This document shows positions 44,759-54,018 of a stretch of DNA of 64,000 nt, piece after piece. This DNA is from Lumbricus terrestris (lineage: Eukaryota > Annelida > Clitellata > Crassiclitellata > Lumbricidae). The stretch covers positions 60,611,468 to 60,675,467 of the forward strand of contig OX457042.1 of the NCBI GenBank assembly GCA_949752735.1, given 5' to 3'. Numbering within the stretch: the stretch's first letter is position 1; every line of letters begins with the position of its first letter. The translations under genes and the position numbers were made by a program. The notes beneath the pieces are model-generated. The model ran no database searches. It was not told the origin of the DNA and worked only from the letters and a program-made list of their open reading frames with translations.

Positions 44759-45046
44759 ATTTCTTTGGCAAATCGAAGAAAAGATCTTCAATTATTAGAA
44801 ACAATCGAAATTATCTCTTAGAAAATGTTCAGCCAAATGATGAATTCTTTGAATCGTTATTATCTCTCAACTGCATAACAGAGGAACAAAGTCACTTCAT
44901 CCAACGGCAACGTTCAAATCGGAATAAGAACACAGCACTTCTGAAGATTGTGAGATCCTTCAATGAGACGAAGTTTTCAAATTTTGTGACGTGTCTTCGA
45001 CAAACAAACCAGAGGATAGTGGCAAGGGTCATGGAAAACGGAGGAG
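44759..45046 (+). CDS. Gene 3 exon 3, CARD-like module
   Basis: The 288-base exon (acceptor CTTTTCAG, donor GGAG|GTTTGA, phase 1 at both ends) reads NYLLENVQPNDEFFESLLSL, NCITEEQSHFIQRQRSNRNK, NTALLKIVRSFNETKFSNFV, TCLRQTNQRIVARVMENGGG. The layout is that of a six-helix CARD: helix 1 L-L-E-N-V, helix 2 F-F-E-S-L-L-S-L-x-x-I-T-E-E, a basic helix 3 start, helix 4 L-L-x-I-V, helix 5 F-S-N-F-V-T-C-L, helix 6. CARDs pair with other CARDs in apoptotic and inflammatory complexes. No matching exon is found in genes 1 or 2 within the window. It is the strongest sign that this family works in signalling. Confidence 0.75.
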
Positions 45047-45204
45047 GTTTGAAGTACAAACTTAATCTAAAGAACATAATTATTGCAATTTTTTATGACC
45101 TGAATTACTCTATTGGATGCGCGCTTAAACCCTTACCAGGCATCGGTTCTTTTATATTAAGCTTATACAATAATACACGCATCCATTTTAACCAATTTGC
45201 CCAT

Positions 45205-46060
45205 CATTTCAGTGCCGAGACTCATGGCTTAAGACTTCAAAAGTGTTCCCTCCCACTATTTGCATTTTTTTGATTTTCCACACTCTGATGGCAACATTTT
45301 AGGTAGTAATTTTACTGAAATTTGTCCATCATTTCTGAAAGTCGTGGTTAAGATTTCAAAAGTGTCCCGTCCCATTGTTTATTTTTTAAATTTCCACACT
45401 GTAATAGTAACATTCTAAGCTGTCACATCAAAAACATTTCTCATAATTGCACTGCTGAAAAATATGGTTTAAGACTTCAATAAATGTCCCACCTCCATGC
45501 ATTTGCTTAAATTTTTGTAATTTCTACACTCTAATGGCGGCATTTTAAACTGTCAGCTTTGTAATTTTTTTCAATGCTGATAGTCACAGCTAAAGCCTTC
45601 AGAGCGTCGCATCCAGACTGCTCACAATTTTTTCTTCCATTGATTATACAATTGTTCATTTGCACAATAATGGAATAATTTTAAGCTGTCATCTATTTTT
45701 TTACCGTAATTGCTTTGCTCAAAAACATTATTTGAGACATCAGAAATTTTTTCCTCTCGCTTATGTAATATTTTAAATTTCCACACTTTAATGGCGGCAT
45801 ATTTCGCTGTCAAATTAATCAGATTGCTCTTTTTCAATGCTGATGGTCATGGTTTAAGACTTCAGAATGTCACCTCTAAAATGAGATTTGCACACTGTGG
45901 CCATAGCTTTTCAAGCTGTCATTTTAAAAGAAATTACTCATGATTTCAATGCTCAGAGACGTGGTTTAAAACTTCAATAAAAATTCCCTATTATTTAATT
46001 TTTCTTTTACATCCTGTAATGGTAGGATTTAATTATAATAATAGCTATCATCTTAGCAGA
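45205..46060 (+). repeat. Tandem satellite, about 120-135 bp period
   Basis: About six to seven diverged units: GGCTTAAGACTTCAAAAGTG, CCCTCCCA..TTTGCAT, TTTCCACACTNTAATGGCNN, CATTTTAAGCTGTCA, TTTCTCATNATTNCANTGCT. The reverse-oriented copy lies at 42930-43275, so the two arrays bracket the F-box and CARD exons. Confidence 0.75.
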
Positions 46061-46451
46061 ATTGCATATTATGGACAAACAAATAGATTGTAGAAATCTA
46101 TCATGATTTTTGCGAACTAATTGTAAAATATTGGGGGTATAAGCATCTTCGTTCCCCACGGCATACGTTGGGGAGACCCCCCGCCTGTTTCCCCCCTAAA
46201 TCTCCCATGCATATACTATAGGTAAATTACGCATGTTCAGTGAGACACTGTACAATTTATTGTTTCATTTCACGAATTGATTGCAAGTTATGTCAAAATC
46301 AATTTGAAGATCTAAACTATAGACTCGCATCGAAATGGTCACGATTTTGCAATACATTTTTGCAATTTACTTTATTACTCAATTATAATAATTGATTTCA
46401 AGTGCATTTTAAGATTAAGTTCCACATTCACGTTTGAATGTTTGCTTGCAG

Positions 46452-46811
46452 TCGTAATAAAAGTTGAAATGTGGAATAGTGAAGAAACTTCCATGGAAAC
46501 ACAGTATTTTCATCAACGTATCGAAGATCTTGTTGACAAAACAAAGCCATGGTCACATGATACTAATATACTGATCGGTCAATTGAGGGAGATTGGCATA
46601 GAAATCCTCAACTCCCAACTGGATAGACAGACTGTCGTCGTTTGGATCTGGTGTTATTCGCAAGCGGCCCTTCAATATATGCAGATATTGTACGAATCGA
46701 ATCAGTTGGAAGATGTCTTATTTGCTCTGACAAATACTGGACCATCTACGTCTCAAATGGTTCAGTCGAAAGTGATCAACATTGACAGCACTGAATTCAA
46801 GAAAACAACTG
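46452..46811 (+). CDS. Gene 3 exon 4, TRADD-N-like module
   Basis: The 360-base exon starts after TTTGCTTGCAG and ends at ACTG|GCAAGT. It reads YFHQRIEDLVDKTKPW, then ILNSQLDRQTVVVWIWCYSQ, AALQYMQILYESNQLEDVLF, and INIDSTEFKKTTG. It is homologous to 501-839 with a six-residue insertion (TNTGPSTSQMVQ region). The beta-strand VVVWIWC and following amphipathic helix suggest a compact alpha/beta domain like those next to death-fold domains in invertebrate adaptors. The use of GC as donor is conserved in all three copies and required by phase. The next coding exon is 13 kb away because the Polinton sits in the intron. Confidence 0.75.
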
Positions 46812-47307
46812 GCAAGTTTTTTCTCGCAGTAATCATAAAAAAACTTTATTTGCATTTGCGGTGGATAAACGATTGAAAGAATGCAGGTAAAATTATCATG
46901 ATGTTGCAACTGCATATTTGTGTAGAACTGTCTTACCACACGACACCATAGCCTATTTAAGGTCGTGGAGCCAGCCAGTGTTGCCACTGAGGTTTCAGAA
47001 ATAAGCCCAGATTTCCTTCCAAATAAACCCAAAAAACCCAAACTATTCGTATAGGGTTGCCAGTAGACTTGGACGGTTTTATTTAATGGCTAAAATGTTA
47101 ATTAACCTTCTCGTCGCCTCCTTACAACTATAACTTATGCACTTTAAATGCCTTCCTATTGAATAATTAAAAGGCGCATAGGCCTACGTTTTCCAAGCTT
47201 TAGACCGTTCTGTTGCTTAGATCTTCCTGTTATAAGAATAAAACTGCACTAAGAAATGTCTTGTAATAAGTTTCCAAATGTCACAACAATGTATCCCTTA
47301 TAAGAAA

Positions 47308-47490
47308 CACTGAATTCAAGAAAACAACCGGCAAGTTTTTTTTCTCGCAGTAATCATAAAACAATTTAATTGCATTTGCGGTGGATAAACGATTGAAAGA
47401 ATGCAGGTAAAATTTGCAACTGCATATTTGTTTAGAACTGTTTTGCCACACGACACCATAGCCTATCAATTATTAAGGTCGTTGAGCCAA
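47308..47490 (+). repeat. Partial duplicate of exon 4 end and intron
   Basis: Repeats 46787-46975: CACTGAATTCAAGAAAACAA, CGGCAAGTTTTTT, TGCGGTGGATAAACGATTGA, CACACGACACCATAGCCTAT. Only the last dozen codons of the exon are included, with no acceptor, so this piece cannot act as an exon. Confidence 0.85.
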
Positions 47491-48274
47491 CGAACGCGCA
47501 CTACTATTTGAACTGTCTTCACAGATTAGACATTTCACTTGTACCCAACTCGCAATGTCGCTGTTGATGTGCTCGACGACTACGTATCGCTTGAAAGTCA
47601 AGTAGACTTGCACCGGTTCCGTTGTCAGTTTCTTGAATGGCATCAGATTCACATCACAACTCCTATACAACGCTGGTAGCTGAAGATTTATCTTATGATT
47701 CTGGTGTAAACTGTATGTACATTATAGCTTCACACGATTAGGTCAGAATCGAATACTTTCACAAAGTTCTAGTGGAGTTTGAAGCATTCTTTTTTGAAAG
47801 ATGCAGTTGAACAAGCTGATCAAAAAATATTGTAATCCTGCAAAATCAAGTAGGCTTGCACCGGTTCACATTAATTTTCGTCGTTGATGTTCTCTTGGGG
47901 AACCGAGTTACACTACGACAAAATCATCTGTCCTTGCATCGACGGCCTTAGGCACTTCAGACCCCGTCTTGATGGTGACCATCTAGTTCACACAACAGTT
48001 TACGGCAACATTCATGACCGCTGGTGAGGCCCAACGGGTCTGCGGGGTAAACGAGTTTATCTCTGTGACATCATCGGTAAATATCTGCACCCCATGTGCC
48101 ACGATCGTAACGTTGCCGCTCAACCTGTTAGTGTTGTGACCACTTGTATGCAGGACGTCATGCATTGCTGCTAGTCGATATTGTCCCGCAGTTTTGTTGG
48201 ATCGCCCCTGTCCACCCTAAGCTTTCGTCATCCAAACCTCCTGCTCAAATGATTCGCAGCTTGGTCACCTTTGA
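47491..48274 (-). other. Unrecognised segment, coding-like on the minus strand
   Basis: Minus-strand frames read VVVEHINSDIASWVQVKCLI (47473-47670) and SGNVTIVAHGVQIFTDDVTE (47983-48165), followed in frame, past one stop, by VTIKTGSEVPKAVDARTDDF. Composition is less AT-rich than the intron around it. Two GTAG(A/G)CTTGCACCGGTTC blocks at about 47603 and 47850 hint at an internal repeat. It may be a decayed gene or element. No family recognised. Confidence 0.25.
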
Positions 48275-48440
48275 ATGGTGTAGATGACACCCGCTTTAGT
48301 AGCTGTTCCGCCCACTATGAGCCTAGGCAACCCTAACCTCCTTTGGACTCCTCTTAAGGACAAGTCTTTTGACTCAACGCAGCCATCTTGAAGAAGCTGG
48401 CGCCCCGCGCTTGACTTTTTAGAAGTTTGGAGATTACGAC
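48275..48440 (+). mobile_element. L2-like LINE 3' fragment
   Basis: Keeps GATGACACCCGCTTTAGTAG, CTGTTCCGCCC, ACTCAACGCAGC and CGCCCCGCGCTTGACTTT in the order of the LINE 3' untranslated part. It lies just outside the Polinton. Confidence 0.75.
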
Positions 48441-48605
48441 CACGATCAGGCCTACCTGAAAATTCTGACTGATCGTCCCCCTTGAGCACAAATCCAGCAG
48501 TGCTTTAGTCTCTTAATCGTTTTCCTATCGCACCTCCACCCTTCCATCGAAATTATCATAGATGTAAAAAACGATGAAAATAAAATAAAAAAACGGAAAA
48601 ACGTC

Positions 48606-49133
48606 AGTAGTTGATTAATAGCCGGTGTAAGGACAGCGACCAATAGGAAGCGGCCTTTTTGGTCACGTGACCTCATTAATATTCATGTGGATATGAGGGC
48701 CGGTATTAGGACAGCAACCAATGGCAAGCCACCAAATTTTCACTTGACCTCATTATGTTAATTATGCCCGCCCCTAATTAATATTCATGTTGTGACGTCA
48801 TATTCTAGAACTTTCTGGACCATTCCAGAAGGTCTATTGTTCCTTTGTCCGTCTCTTTGTCCGTCTGCGTGTTTGTCTGGCCGTCTGTGTGCATACCTAG
48901 GTGATTAAGAGGTCGTTAATGATATGCCCTAGGGTAATGGCTTTACTATGCATGATAAGAATCTTTATGACGCCCCAGCGCAGACGAATTTCAAAAACTA
49001 AACGGCGCAGGATAGGACAAAATAAAAACTTTAAGATTTTCCATCTAGAAAAAAAAAACCCCAAGATTTTCACTTTTATCTTTTAATGCAGCGAATATTT
49101 TAATTAAATTAAATGCGTACAAGGAGGAAGTTT
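48606..49133. repeat. Polinton left terminal inverted repeat
   Basis: The outer 220 bases match the right end closely (GTGTAAGGACAGCGACCAAT, AGGAAGCGGCCTTTTTGGTC). The inner part keeps AAGATTTTCCAYCTAGAAAA and ATGGCTTTA...GATAAGAATCT blocks. It is shorter than the right arm. Confidence 0.85.
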
Positions 49134-49241
49134 GACAGATGGCGCCACTTATTGTAATTACTTTATTAAAAAGACGATACTTATATCTTTAAGAATTATT
49201 CGTTATCCATTCTTTGCGAGTGATACACGTTTTGCGCAAAT

Positions 49242-49550
49242 ATGTGTCCATCGAATGTTCAATGTGAAATGGATGTGTTTGGCAACTACAAGTGCGAATG
49301 TGCCATTTGTGGAATCGATGAGCGCACGGAGGATGAGAAAGCTAAGAAATATCGCCTCATGAGACTGAAAGCGGAGAATGAAAAACTCAAAAAAGCAGTT
49401 ACTTGCGTGGTATGTAAAAATAAGCAAGTGGAAGCTCTGCTACTTCCATGTACGCATGTAAATATGTGTGATCCATGTGCAGATGAAGCTACAGAATGTC
49501 CTCAATGCAAAGAACGCATATTGGGCACAGTCAGAATTTACCTTGTATAA
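49242..49550 (+). CDS. Polinton RING-finger protein
   Basis: The 102-residue frame ends in a compact RING of the IAP/MUL1 type: CVVCKNKQVEALLLPCTHVN, MCDPCADEATECPQCKERI. This is the C-x2-C ... C-x-H-x3-C-x2-C ... C-x2-C zinc-ligand series at about residues 55-92. A charged helix (EDEKAKKYRLMRLKAENEKL) precedes it, and a short Cys pair (CECAIC) lies near residue 20. Such RINGs act as E3 ubiquitin ligases. It is the first gene of the unit, 37 bases before the ATPase. A RING is not part of the Polinton core set and may have been captured from a host. The frame begins at an alternative codon; the first ATG is at 49270 (MDVFGNYK). Confidence 0.75.
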   Translation: MCPSNVQCEMDVFGNYKCECAICGIDERTEDEKAKKYRLMRLKAENEKLKKAVTCVVCKNKQVEALLLPCTHVNMCDPCADEATECPQCKERILGTVRIYLV

Positions 49551-49587
49551 AAGTTTGCTACAGCATTTCAAGGACTCACTTTTCGTT

Positions 49588-50202
49588 ATGGATCCAACTT
49601 GGCAACATCCGTTTTCGGCTATAGTGAGCGGACCTTCTGGATGTGGAAAAACACAATTCACGCTACGATTTATAGATCATTTACATTATATGGTCAAACC
49701 GCAGATAGAAAAAATTATCTGGTGTTACGGAATATACCAAGAAATTTTCGACAAATATTCGCAGATTCAATTTCACGAAGGATTACCCGACTTGAATATT
49801 TTCGATGGTAAGCAGAAAACGCTTCTGATATTGGACGATCTTATGAGCGAGACTGATGACCGCGGTACCAAATTATTTACAAAGATCAGCCACCACAGGA
49901 ACGTTTCCATACTGTACCTGACGCAGAATCTATTCTACAGCAGCAAACATACGAGAACCATCAGTTTGAATGCGCATTACTTTGTTCTTTTCAAAAATGT
50001 GAGAGATTCGACTCAGATAGCAAACCTGGCAAGACAGATGTTCCCCGGCAAGTCGAATTTCATGATAGAGGCGTTCGGAGATGCGACAATGGCACCTTTC
50101 GGATATCTGTTGGTTGATCTCAAACCGGAGACGGATGAACGCTGCAGATTAAGAACGAACATTTTTCCTGGTGAGACGCATTTTGTCTACGTAAGAAAGT
50201 GA
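49588..50202 (+). CDS. Polinton DNA-packaging ATPase (A32/FtsK-HerA type)
   Basis: The frame is open from 49468, but the family start is the ATG at 49588 (MDPTWQHPFSAIVSGPSG), giving 204 residues. Walker A is GPSGCGKT (residues 15-22), and Walker B is LLILDDLM (about 81-88). A sensor-like YLTQN follows at about 112. Size and motifs match the packaging ATPase of Polintons and related viruses, which pumps the genome into capsids. The stop overlaps the frame of the next gene. Confidence 0.9.
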   Translation: MDPTWQHPFSAIVSGPSGCGKTQFTLRFIDHLHYMVKPQIEKIIWCYGIYQEIFDKYSQIQFHEGLPDLNIFDGKQKTLLILDDLMSETDDRGTKLFTKISHHRNVSILYLTQNLFYSSKHTRTISLNAHYFVLFKNVRDSTQIANLARQMFPGKSNFMIEAFGDATMAPFGYLLVDLKPETDERCRLRTNIFPGETHFVYVRK

Positions 50203-50243
50203 ATATAAGGTCGTGTAATCGCTCGAACGTTCATTCGTTGAAA

Positions 50244-50573
50244 ATGACGGCTCCACTGGAGGAGAAATTTGAGAAACTGAGATTGCTTAAAGAGTCGTCG
50301 CCCAATGTGAGGAAACGTATTTTGAAAGATTGCAACACCTCACTACTTTATTGTCTCTGTGAGTGTGCGCTTAATGTTTTAAAAGGGATTGTTCCTTTGG
50401 AAAAAGCTCAGAAGGAGAGACTTGGTCGTTTCAAACACAAGTTAAGGAAATTGGCTTCCAAGAAAACTCGTGTAAAGATTAAGAAACGAATAGTACAGAC
50501 TGGTGGTTTCATAGGTGCATTACTTACCCCTGTGCTTTCCTTTCTGGGTACCTTGCTAAGTAATAAACTGTAG
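50244..50573 (+). CDS. Small conserved Polinton protein, basic with hydrophobic tail
   Basis: From ATG 50244 (MTAPLEEKFEKLRLLKESSP) this is 109 residues. A basic middle (KERLGRFKHKLRKLASKKTR, VKIKKR) leads to GGFIGALLTPVLSFLGTLLS, a glycine-start hydrophobic tail like a membrane-active or capsid-internal peptide. I recognise the layout from small proteins found next to capsid genes of animal Polintons, but have no biochemical role for it. An in-frame start upstream at 50199 overlaps the ATPase end by four bases. Confidence 0.6.
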   Translation: MTAPLEEKFEKLRLLKESSPNVRKRILKDCNTSLLYCLCECALNVLKGIVPLEKAQKERLGRFKHKLRKLASKKTRVKIKKRIVQTGGFIGALLTPVLSFLGTLLSNKL

Positions 50574-50574
50574 C

Positions 50575-51228
50575 ATGGAACACACGAAGAAGATGGTCTT
50601 GGTTGAACCCATGCAGATTGAAAAATGGAAGGAAATCATGTTGGACAAGACTTTGTCCAAACTGGATACGCAGATGTACGACATTCTGCATCGCGATATT
50701 GCTGATGACGATAAAGCCAAACTCTATTCCAACAGTCTGAGTCGCTATCTGAACATTGATAAACCTACTGTACTTACCAAATTCGAAAAGAAAGAAGATG
50801 AAGTGACAGCTGCTGAGAAGGTGCAGCCGGTCAAAACCAATAGTATAGAAGCTCAAGTCTTGGAAACCGTGCCAAAGAAATGGAAAACGCAGGCTGCTAG
50901 ACTTTTGACTCATATGAAGAGCAACCCGGACGTTTCGTGGTCTACTAAAGGCGAACTTGTGCTGAAGAACGCGACGGTTCCGAAGACGCATGTGGTGGAC
51001 TTGGTAAACGACCTGTTGAGAAAACGTACAACAGCTTCACCGCCTACCGGATGGATGCAACTGGCCGACGCCTTGAAAGATTCCAACATTCCTCGCGAGT
51101 TGATCGGCAATCAAGATCGTTGGAAATATATTAACGGTCCGTTCGATGAAAGTCAGTCATTTACACCGAAAAGTAGACACGGAAAACATCAGCAACATCA
51201 TCTGGACGCTAGTTGGTTACCGTACTGA
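50575..51228 (+). CDS. Conserved Polinton protein of unknown role
   Basis: 217 residues, ATG one base after the previous stop. An acidic-basic N-terminal half (MILHRDIADDDKAKLYSNSL region) is followed by a conserved C-terminal module: VPKKWKTQAARLLTHMKSNP, VSWSTKGELVLKNATVPKTH, VVDLVNDLLRK, GWMQLADALKDSNIPRELIG. The helix-turn pattern of the C-terminal half suggests a small winged or helical nucleic-acid binding fold. Polintons often have such a protein just before the integrase. No catalytic motif is seen. Its stop and the integrase start overlap as TGATG. Confidence 0.6.
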   Translation: MEHTKKMVLVEPMQIEKWKEIMLDKTLSKLDTQMYDILHRDIADDDKAKLYSNSLSRYLNIDKPTVLTKFEKKEDEVTAAEKVQPVKTNSIEAQVLETVPKKWKTQAARLLTHMKSNPDVSWSTKGELVLKNATVPKTHVVDLVNDLLRKRTTASPPTGWMQLADALKDSNIPRELIGNQDRWKYINGPFDESQSFTPKSRHGKHQQHHLDASWLPY

Positions 51229-52262
51229 TGGATTCTTACTTCGATCCCAAACAGCCGGCTAGCTTCGGCGGCGTATCTTCATTTCAAAGACATATTGACG
51301 ATAAATTTAAAACTAAGGATGTTAAAAATTGGCTTTCGAAGCAGGACGCTTACACGCTGCATAAACCTGTCAGATTGAACTTTAGACGTAGACAGACTTT
51401 TACAGTAGGAATTGACGATCTATGGCAAGCTGACTTGGCCGATCTTTCTGCATTGTCGAAACATAATGATAAAAATAAATATATTTTAACGTGTATAGAC
51501 GTCTTTTCTAAATATGCTTGGGCAGTTCCGCTCAAGTCAAAGTCGGGAGCAGATTTGACTGCAGCCTTTTCGTCTATTTTGGTAGATAGACAGCCCGCTC
51601 ATTTACAGACCGACAAGGGAACAGAGTTCCTTAATAGAAGCTTCCAATCCATGCTGCGCAACAATTCCATTCGCTTTTACACATCTGAAAATAGCGACAT
51701 AAAGGCCTCTGTAGTAGAAAGATTCAATCGCACGCTTAAGACGAAAATGTGGAAGTACTTTACGTATAAGAATACGTATCGATATGTTGATGTTTTGCAA
51801 GATCTTATGCATTCGTACAACAATACATATCATAGAAGTATAGACATGATACCTAGTCAAGTGACAAAGGAAGACGAAAATAGTATTAGAAGTCGTTTGT
51901 ACGGCCAAAAGAAAAGTCCAACAAAGTGGAAATATGCAGTAGGTGATAAAGTGAGAATTGCAAAGGCTAGAATCGTATTCAAGAAGGGCTATCTTCCTTC
52001 TTGGTCCGAGGAGATTTTTAAGATCATACCTCGTATACCTTCCGATCCAGTAACTTACGAATTAGCCGATTTAAAAGACGAGACGCTAAAGGCTAAATTC
52101 TACGAAGTCGAACTGCAAAGAATTTTGAAAGATGATGACGTGTACGGTATCGAAAAGGTCTTAAAAACGCGTAAGCGGCGTGGAAAGACCGAATATTATG
52201 TCAAGTGGAAAGGTTACGACGTCAAATTTAACTCTTGGACTCAGGATATATTCGATGTCTAG
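51228..52262 (+). CDS. Polinton integrase with C-terminal chromodomain
   Basis: 344 residues from ATG 51228. A retroviral-type RNase H fold core carries D-D-E: LWQADLADLSAL (D near 69), LQTDKGTEF (D near 127) and ASVVERFNRTLK (E near 162). The HSYNNTYHRSIDMIPSQV block after it is also typical. At the end, YGIEKVLKTRKRRGKTEYYV, KWKGYDVKFNSWTQD is a chromodomain (aromatic cage Y-W-W), which tethers integrases to methylated histone H3. It inserts element DNA with 6-bp target duplications, as seen at both ends here. The N-terminal zinc-finger usual in retroviral integrases is not obvious. Confidence 0.92.
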   Translation: MDSYFDPKQPASFGGVSSFQRHIDDKFKTKDVKNWLSKQDAYTLHKPVRLNFRRRQTFTVGIDDLWQADLADLSALSKHNDKNKYILTCIDVFSKYAWAVPLKSKSGADLTAAFSSILVDRQPAHLQTDKGTEFLNRSFQSMLRNNSIRFYTSENSDIKASVVERFNRTLKTKMWKYFTYKNTYRYVDVLQDLMHSYNNTYHRSIDMIPSQVTKEDENSIRSRLYGQKKSPTKWKYAVGDKVRIAKARIVFKKGYLPSWSEEIFKIIPRIPSDPVTYELADLKDETLKAKFYEVELQRILKDDDVYGIEKVLKTRKRRGKTEYYVKWKGYDVKFNSWTQDIFDV

Positions 52263-52296
52263 CACTAACAATGCGCATTCTGTAATACATGCGAGT

Positions 52297-53190
52297 ATGG
52301 CTCACTTTTATCTAGCGTTACCAAGCAACAGCTCCATGCAGTATTATCCAAGCAATACTGCGGCACACTTTACAACAAAATTGGAAAACGACATTTCATT
52401 ATCGGGCGATTGGGAAGTTGGCTTGATTGAAATACATTATCCGCACACGTGGAACAATATAACATCCGACGATTGTGAATTTATTTATTGGCAAGAATCG
52501 AAAAAGTATTCTGACGGTTTGCATTGGCCAGGCGATCAAAAGACAATACAATTACCTACTGGGTATTACGAAAATATGCATGATATTGTATATGCTGTAA
52601 ATACGAATATACAGGAGTTTGCGGTCAAACATAAACTTGATAAATATTCACATTTTAAATATGACACAATAACGAAAACACTCAAAGGTGAAATAAATCT
52701 AGGAGCTGGAGTTAGATTCTCCACAGCATTATGCTTTATTTTGGGCATAGACGAAAGACAGAATCCTATTTATAACCTCAATTTTGGTAAATATGACGCT
52801 GAAGAGAATGAAGAATATTATAAAGAGCATTACGAAGAGTTTAATAAAGTATGGGATGAGGTACCCGATGTGGAATGGGAATCTGAGTATATTGGAGATA
52901 TAAATCCAGCATTCTCAAGCATACACGTTTATTGCAACATTCTGTCACATGTACCTGTTGGCGATACGAAAGCTCCATTACTTCGAATAGTTCACATTGA
53001 AGGTAAAAATGGCGACAATGTGCATATCATGTACGAGAATGCAGTCTACGTACCCCTTCAGCAGAAAAGTTTCGATTCGATAGAAATAGATATGAGGGGC
53101 GACTCTGGGAATCCAATACCATTCGAGTATGGGAAGTCGTTCGTGTTACTTCATTTCAGACAGTGCAAGAACGCGCATCTCATTCAATAA
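52297..53190 (+). CDS. Polinton penton-like minor capsid protein, copy 1
   Basis: From ATG 52297 (MAHFYLALPSNSSMQYYPSN) the product has 297 residues. Conserved blocks: NTAAHFTTKLENDISLSGDW, EVGLIEIHYPHTW, TIQLPTGYYENMHDIVYAVN, HVPVGDTKAPLLRIVHIEG, VPLQQKSFDSIEIDMRGDSG, IPFEYGKSFVLLHFR. These mark the single jelly-roll penton-type protein of Polintons. An acidic insert (YDAEENEEYYKEHYEEFNKV) is absent from copy 2. The frame overlaps the integrase end; 53190 is followed three bases later by copy 2. Confidence 0.82.
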   Translation: MAHFYLALPSNSSMQYYPSNTAAHFTTKLENDISLSGDWEVGLIEIHYPHTWNNITSDDCEFIYWQESKKYSDGLHWPGDQKTIQLPTGYYENMHDIVYAVNTNIQEFAVKHKLDKYSHFKYDTITKTLKGEINLGAGVRFSTALCFILGIDERQNPIYNLNFGKYDAEENEEYYKEHYEEFNKVWDEVPDVEWESEYIGDINPAFSSIHVYCNILSHVPVGDTKAPLLRIVHIEGKNGDNVHIMYENAVYVPLQQKSFDSIEIDMRGDSGNPIPFEYGKSFVLLHFRQCKNAHLIQ

Positions 53191-53193
53191 AAT

Positions 53194-54018
53194 ATGGCTC
53201 ACTTTTATATTACGCTCCCAAGCAATAGTTCCATGCTGTTTTATCCAAACAATACCGTAACACATTTTACCACGAGATTGGAAAACCCTATATCCCTAAC
53301 CGGTGACTGGGAAGTCGGGCTAGTTGAATTCCAGTACCCTAATAGTTGGAGCAACTTAGAAAGAAACGAAGGTAGAATCTCGTATATGCACGTCAAGTTT
53401 TCTGAAACGGGTGACATACTACCAGGATCGCTGCATAGAACTACACGGCTGCCAACTGGATACTATGAAACACCCCAACAACTTATCGATTCCATAAACA
53501 AATTTATAAGTCTTGTTGTGGATGAAATGGAATTGACTTCATTTCCAAAGTTCAAATACGATCCTATTTCGAAGCGACTCAAGGGAGATATAAACAAAGG
53601 TGCAAATATTCAGTTTTCACCAACCATATGTTCAATGCTGGGTGTTAATGCACGTCAAAATCCAATTCTCAATTACGATGAGGACGATGACTACATTGTC
53701 GATTTCGTGGGTGATAATGCTTGCGATGTAAATCGTGGGTTTTGTTCTCTGTACGTATATTGCAATGTGTTGGAACAAGTACCTGTGGGAGATACGAAGG
53801 CGCCATTGCTCAGAATTGTAAACGTGACTGGGAAAAGTGGCGATAGCGTGCGTACGACTTACGAAAAACCCGTTTACATTCCGTTGCAACAGAAGACTTT
53901 CGACTCCATCGAAGTGGATATAAGGGGCGACACTGGAAGTCCTATCCCATTCGAATACGGGAAGGCAATTGTGACACTACACTTTAGACATCGTAAGATA
54001 CCTTATCTTTTGCAATGA
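53194..54018 (+). CDS. Polinton penton-like minor capsid protein, copy 2
   Basis: 274 residues, starts MAHFYITLPSNSSMLFYPNN and aligns along its whole length with copy 1, sharing the TGYY, GDTKAPLLRIV, VPLQQK-like IPLQQK and PIPFEYGK blocks. It lacks the acidic insert of copy 1. The stop overlaps the next start as ATGA. Tandem duplication could allow two versions at the capsid vertices; that is inference. Confidence 0.82.
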   Translation: MAHFYITLPSNSSMLFYPNNTVTHFTTRLENPISLTGDWEVGLVEFQYPNSWSNLERNEGRISYMHVKFSETGDILPGSLHRTTRLPTGYYETPQQLIDSINKFISLVVDEMELTSFPKFKYDPISKRLKGDINKGANIQFSPTICSMLGVNARQNPILNYDEDDDYIVDFVGDNACDVNRGFCSLYVYCNVLEQVPVGDTKAPLLRIVNVTGKSGDSVRTTYEKPVYIPLQQKTFDSIEVDIRGDTGSPIPFEYGKAIVTLHFRHRKIPYLLQ

